Positions 7,109 to 7,861 of a DNA stretch of 7,861 bases are shown piece after piece. Both the position numbers and the translations under genes were made by a program. This stretch comes from Xanthobacteraceae bacterium. Lineage in GTDB: Bacteria; Pseudomonadota; Alphaproteobacteria; Rhizobiales; Xanthobacteraceae. The notes under the pieces were generated by a model. That model ran no database searches. It had not been told where the DNA came from and was given only the letters and a program-made list of their open reading frames with translations. Where the stretch lies: assembly GCA_030037105.1 (NCBI GenBank), contig JASHRY010000214.1, positions 1 to 7,861 of the forward strand, read 5' to 3'. Every line of letters begins with the position of its first letter. Position 1 is the first letter of the stretch.

Positions 7109-7861
7109 AGATCCCCCCCTTCTTCGGCAAATCGAGGATGTGGCCGACATAGGGCCTGCTCAGCGCCCCGAGGGCGAGGCGCGCGAGCGCCGGGCTGACC
7201 TCGGGCTGGCCCATCAGGAAGAAGTCGATGTCGTTCGCCGGCAACGTGTCGTCGAGCGGCGAATGAATAGGTGCGTTCGGCGGCAGCGGGCGGACGATGT
7301 GCGGCGTGACGATGATGACGAGATCGGTCTCGTTCTTCTGGTACTGGCCCGAGCGGAACAGCGTGCCGAGCACCGGCACGTCGCCCGCCCATGGCAACTG
7401 GTCCTGCGCGGTTTTGCTGTCGTTCTGCAACAGGCCGCCGAGCATGAAGCTTTGGCCGTCGCGCAGTTCGAGCGTGGTCGAAGCCCTGCGCACGATGAGC
7501 CCGGGCACCGAAGTGCCGGCCACCGTCACCGTGTTGCTGGTGTCGAGCTCGCTCACCTCCGGCTTGATCACCAGGTTGATGGTGCCGTCCTTGAGCACGG
7601 TCGGCGTGAAGGAAAGCCCGACGCCGTAGGGCTGCGGAGCGAACGTCACTGTGCCGAGCGCTTGCGGCACCGGGATGTAGATTTGCCCGCCGGCGAGGAA
7701 GCTCGCGGTATCGCCCGACAGGGTCACCAGATTGGGCTCCGCCAGGCTGCGGGCGAGACCTTTCTGCTCGAGCGCATTGACCGCCACCTGCAGCTTGTTC
7801 GACACTTGGCCGACGAGAAAGCCGAACGGCGCCGTGCCGGAGAGCACGCCGGCGGCGACCG
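7089..7861 (-). CDS. cpaC: Tad pilus outer-membrane secretin CpaC (RcpA), C-terminal part; 5' end outside window
   Basis: The last 256 codons of a secretin of the Tad system; the N-terminal signal, BON-like and early secretin repeats would lie beyond 7861. The secretin C-gate region is plain: NALEQKGLARSLAEPNLVTL, then the SGDTASFLAGGQIYIPVP motif, followed by VGLSFTPTVLKDGTINLVIKPEVSELD, RRASTTLELRDGQSFMLGGLL and the family-typical TDLVIIVTPHIVRPL. These are well-known signatures of type II/III/Tad secretins. A tail of about 60 residues after the VTPHIVRP strand (SPLDDTLPANDIDFFLMGQP and onward) resembles the end of CpaC proteins. The protein forms the multimeric outer-membrane channel through which the pilus leaves. 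Its stop codon (7089-7091) lies inside the start of the small lipoprotein gene, so the two are co-transcribed. Confidence 0.95.
   Translation of the reverse strand, partial: VAAGVLSGTAPFGFLVGQVSNKLQVAVNALEQKGLARSLAEPNLVTLSGDTASFLAGGQIYIPVPQALGTVTFAPQPYGVGLSFTPTVLKDGTINLVIKPEVSELDTSNTVTVAGTSVPGLIVRRASTTLELRDGQSFMLGGLLQNDSKTAQDQLPWAGDVPVLGTLFRSGQYQKNETDLVIIVTPHIVRPLPPNAPIHSPLDDTLPANDIDFFLMGQPEVSPALARLALGALSRPYVGHILDLPKKGGIYVSARD
7109..7118 (-). promoter_or_regulatory. Strong ribosome binding site of the small lipoprotein gene
   Basis: On the minus strand a run of six G preceded by A, about 4 nt before the ATG at 7106-7108, is the strongest Shine-Dalgarno-like sequence in the operon. It lies inside the 3' end of cpaC and decides the start against the upstream in-frame candidate near 7150, which would precede the signal peptide by 14 hydrophilic residues. 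Confidence 0.7.

Noticed and set aside
5495..7198. 567-codon open frame on the plus strand
   Set aside because: It lies antisense across cpaE and the lipoprotein gene and into the 3' end of cpaC; it is Arg/Ala/Gly-rich with no domain, as expected for the shadow of GC-rich genes.

Overview
The window holds most of a Tad (tight adherence, Flp-type pilus) assembly operon on the minus strand, next to a smaller region in which a TorT-like periplasmic binding protein gene and a LysR-family regulator gene diverge. High GC content, the Caulobacter/rhizobial style of cpa/tad genes and the RRLPPL-type (GcvA-like) LysR protein point to an alphaproteobacterium, most likely Hyphomicrobiales (Bradyrhizobium or Rhodopseudomonas relatives). 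This placement is an inference from protein style, not from a search.

Positions 1-743 (minus) encode the N-terminal 247 residues of a TorT-family periplasmic protein; its 3' end lies outside the window. Positions 744-946 form the divergent intergenic region, with a good promoter candidate for torT. Positions 947-1912 (plus) encode the LysR-type regulator. Positions 1913-2039 separate two convergent units and contain inverted repeats but no convincing terminator.

Positions 2040-7861 (minus) read, in transcription order: secretin cpaC (C-terminal part only), a 132-residue lipoprotein in the usual cpaD position, cpaE/tadZ, cpaF/tadA, tadB and tadC. Spacing is tight: a 20-nt overlap, then gaps of 30, 50, 6 and 3 nt, so one transcript is likely. 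The logic is that of a Tad machine: CpaC is the outer-membrane channel, CpaE places the machine in the cell, CpaF is the ATPase motor, and TadB and TadC form the inner-membrane platform. Pilin, prepilin peptidase, cpaB and the 5' end of cpaC would lie beyond position 7861.

I did not find a wholly new system. The points most worth attention are the small lipoprotein that replaces a recognisable CpaD, the CpaE with no P-loop lysine but a partly conserved receiver domain, a TorT-like protein paired with a LysR regulator rather than TorS/TorR, and the absence of tadD after tadC.
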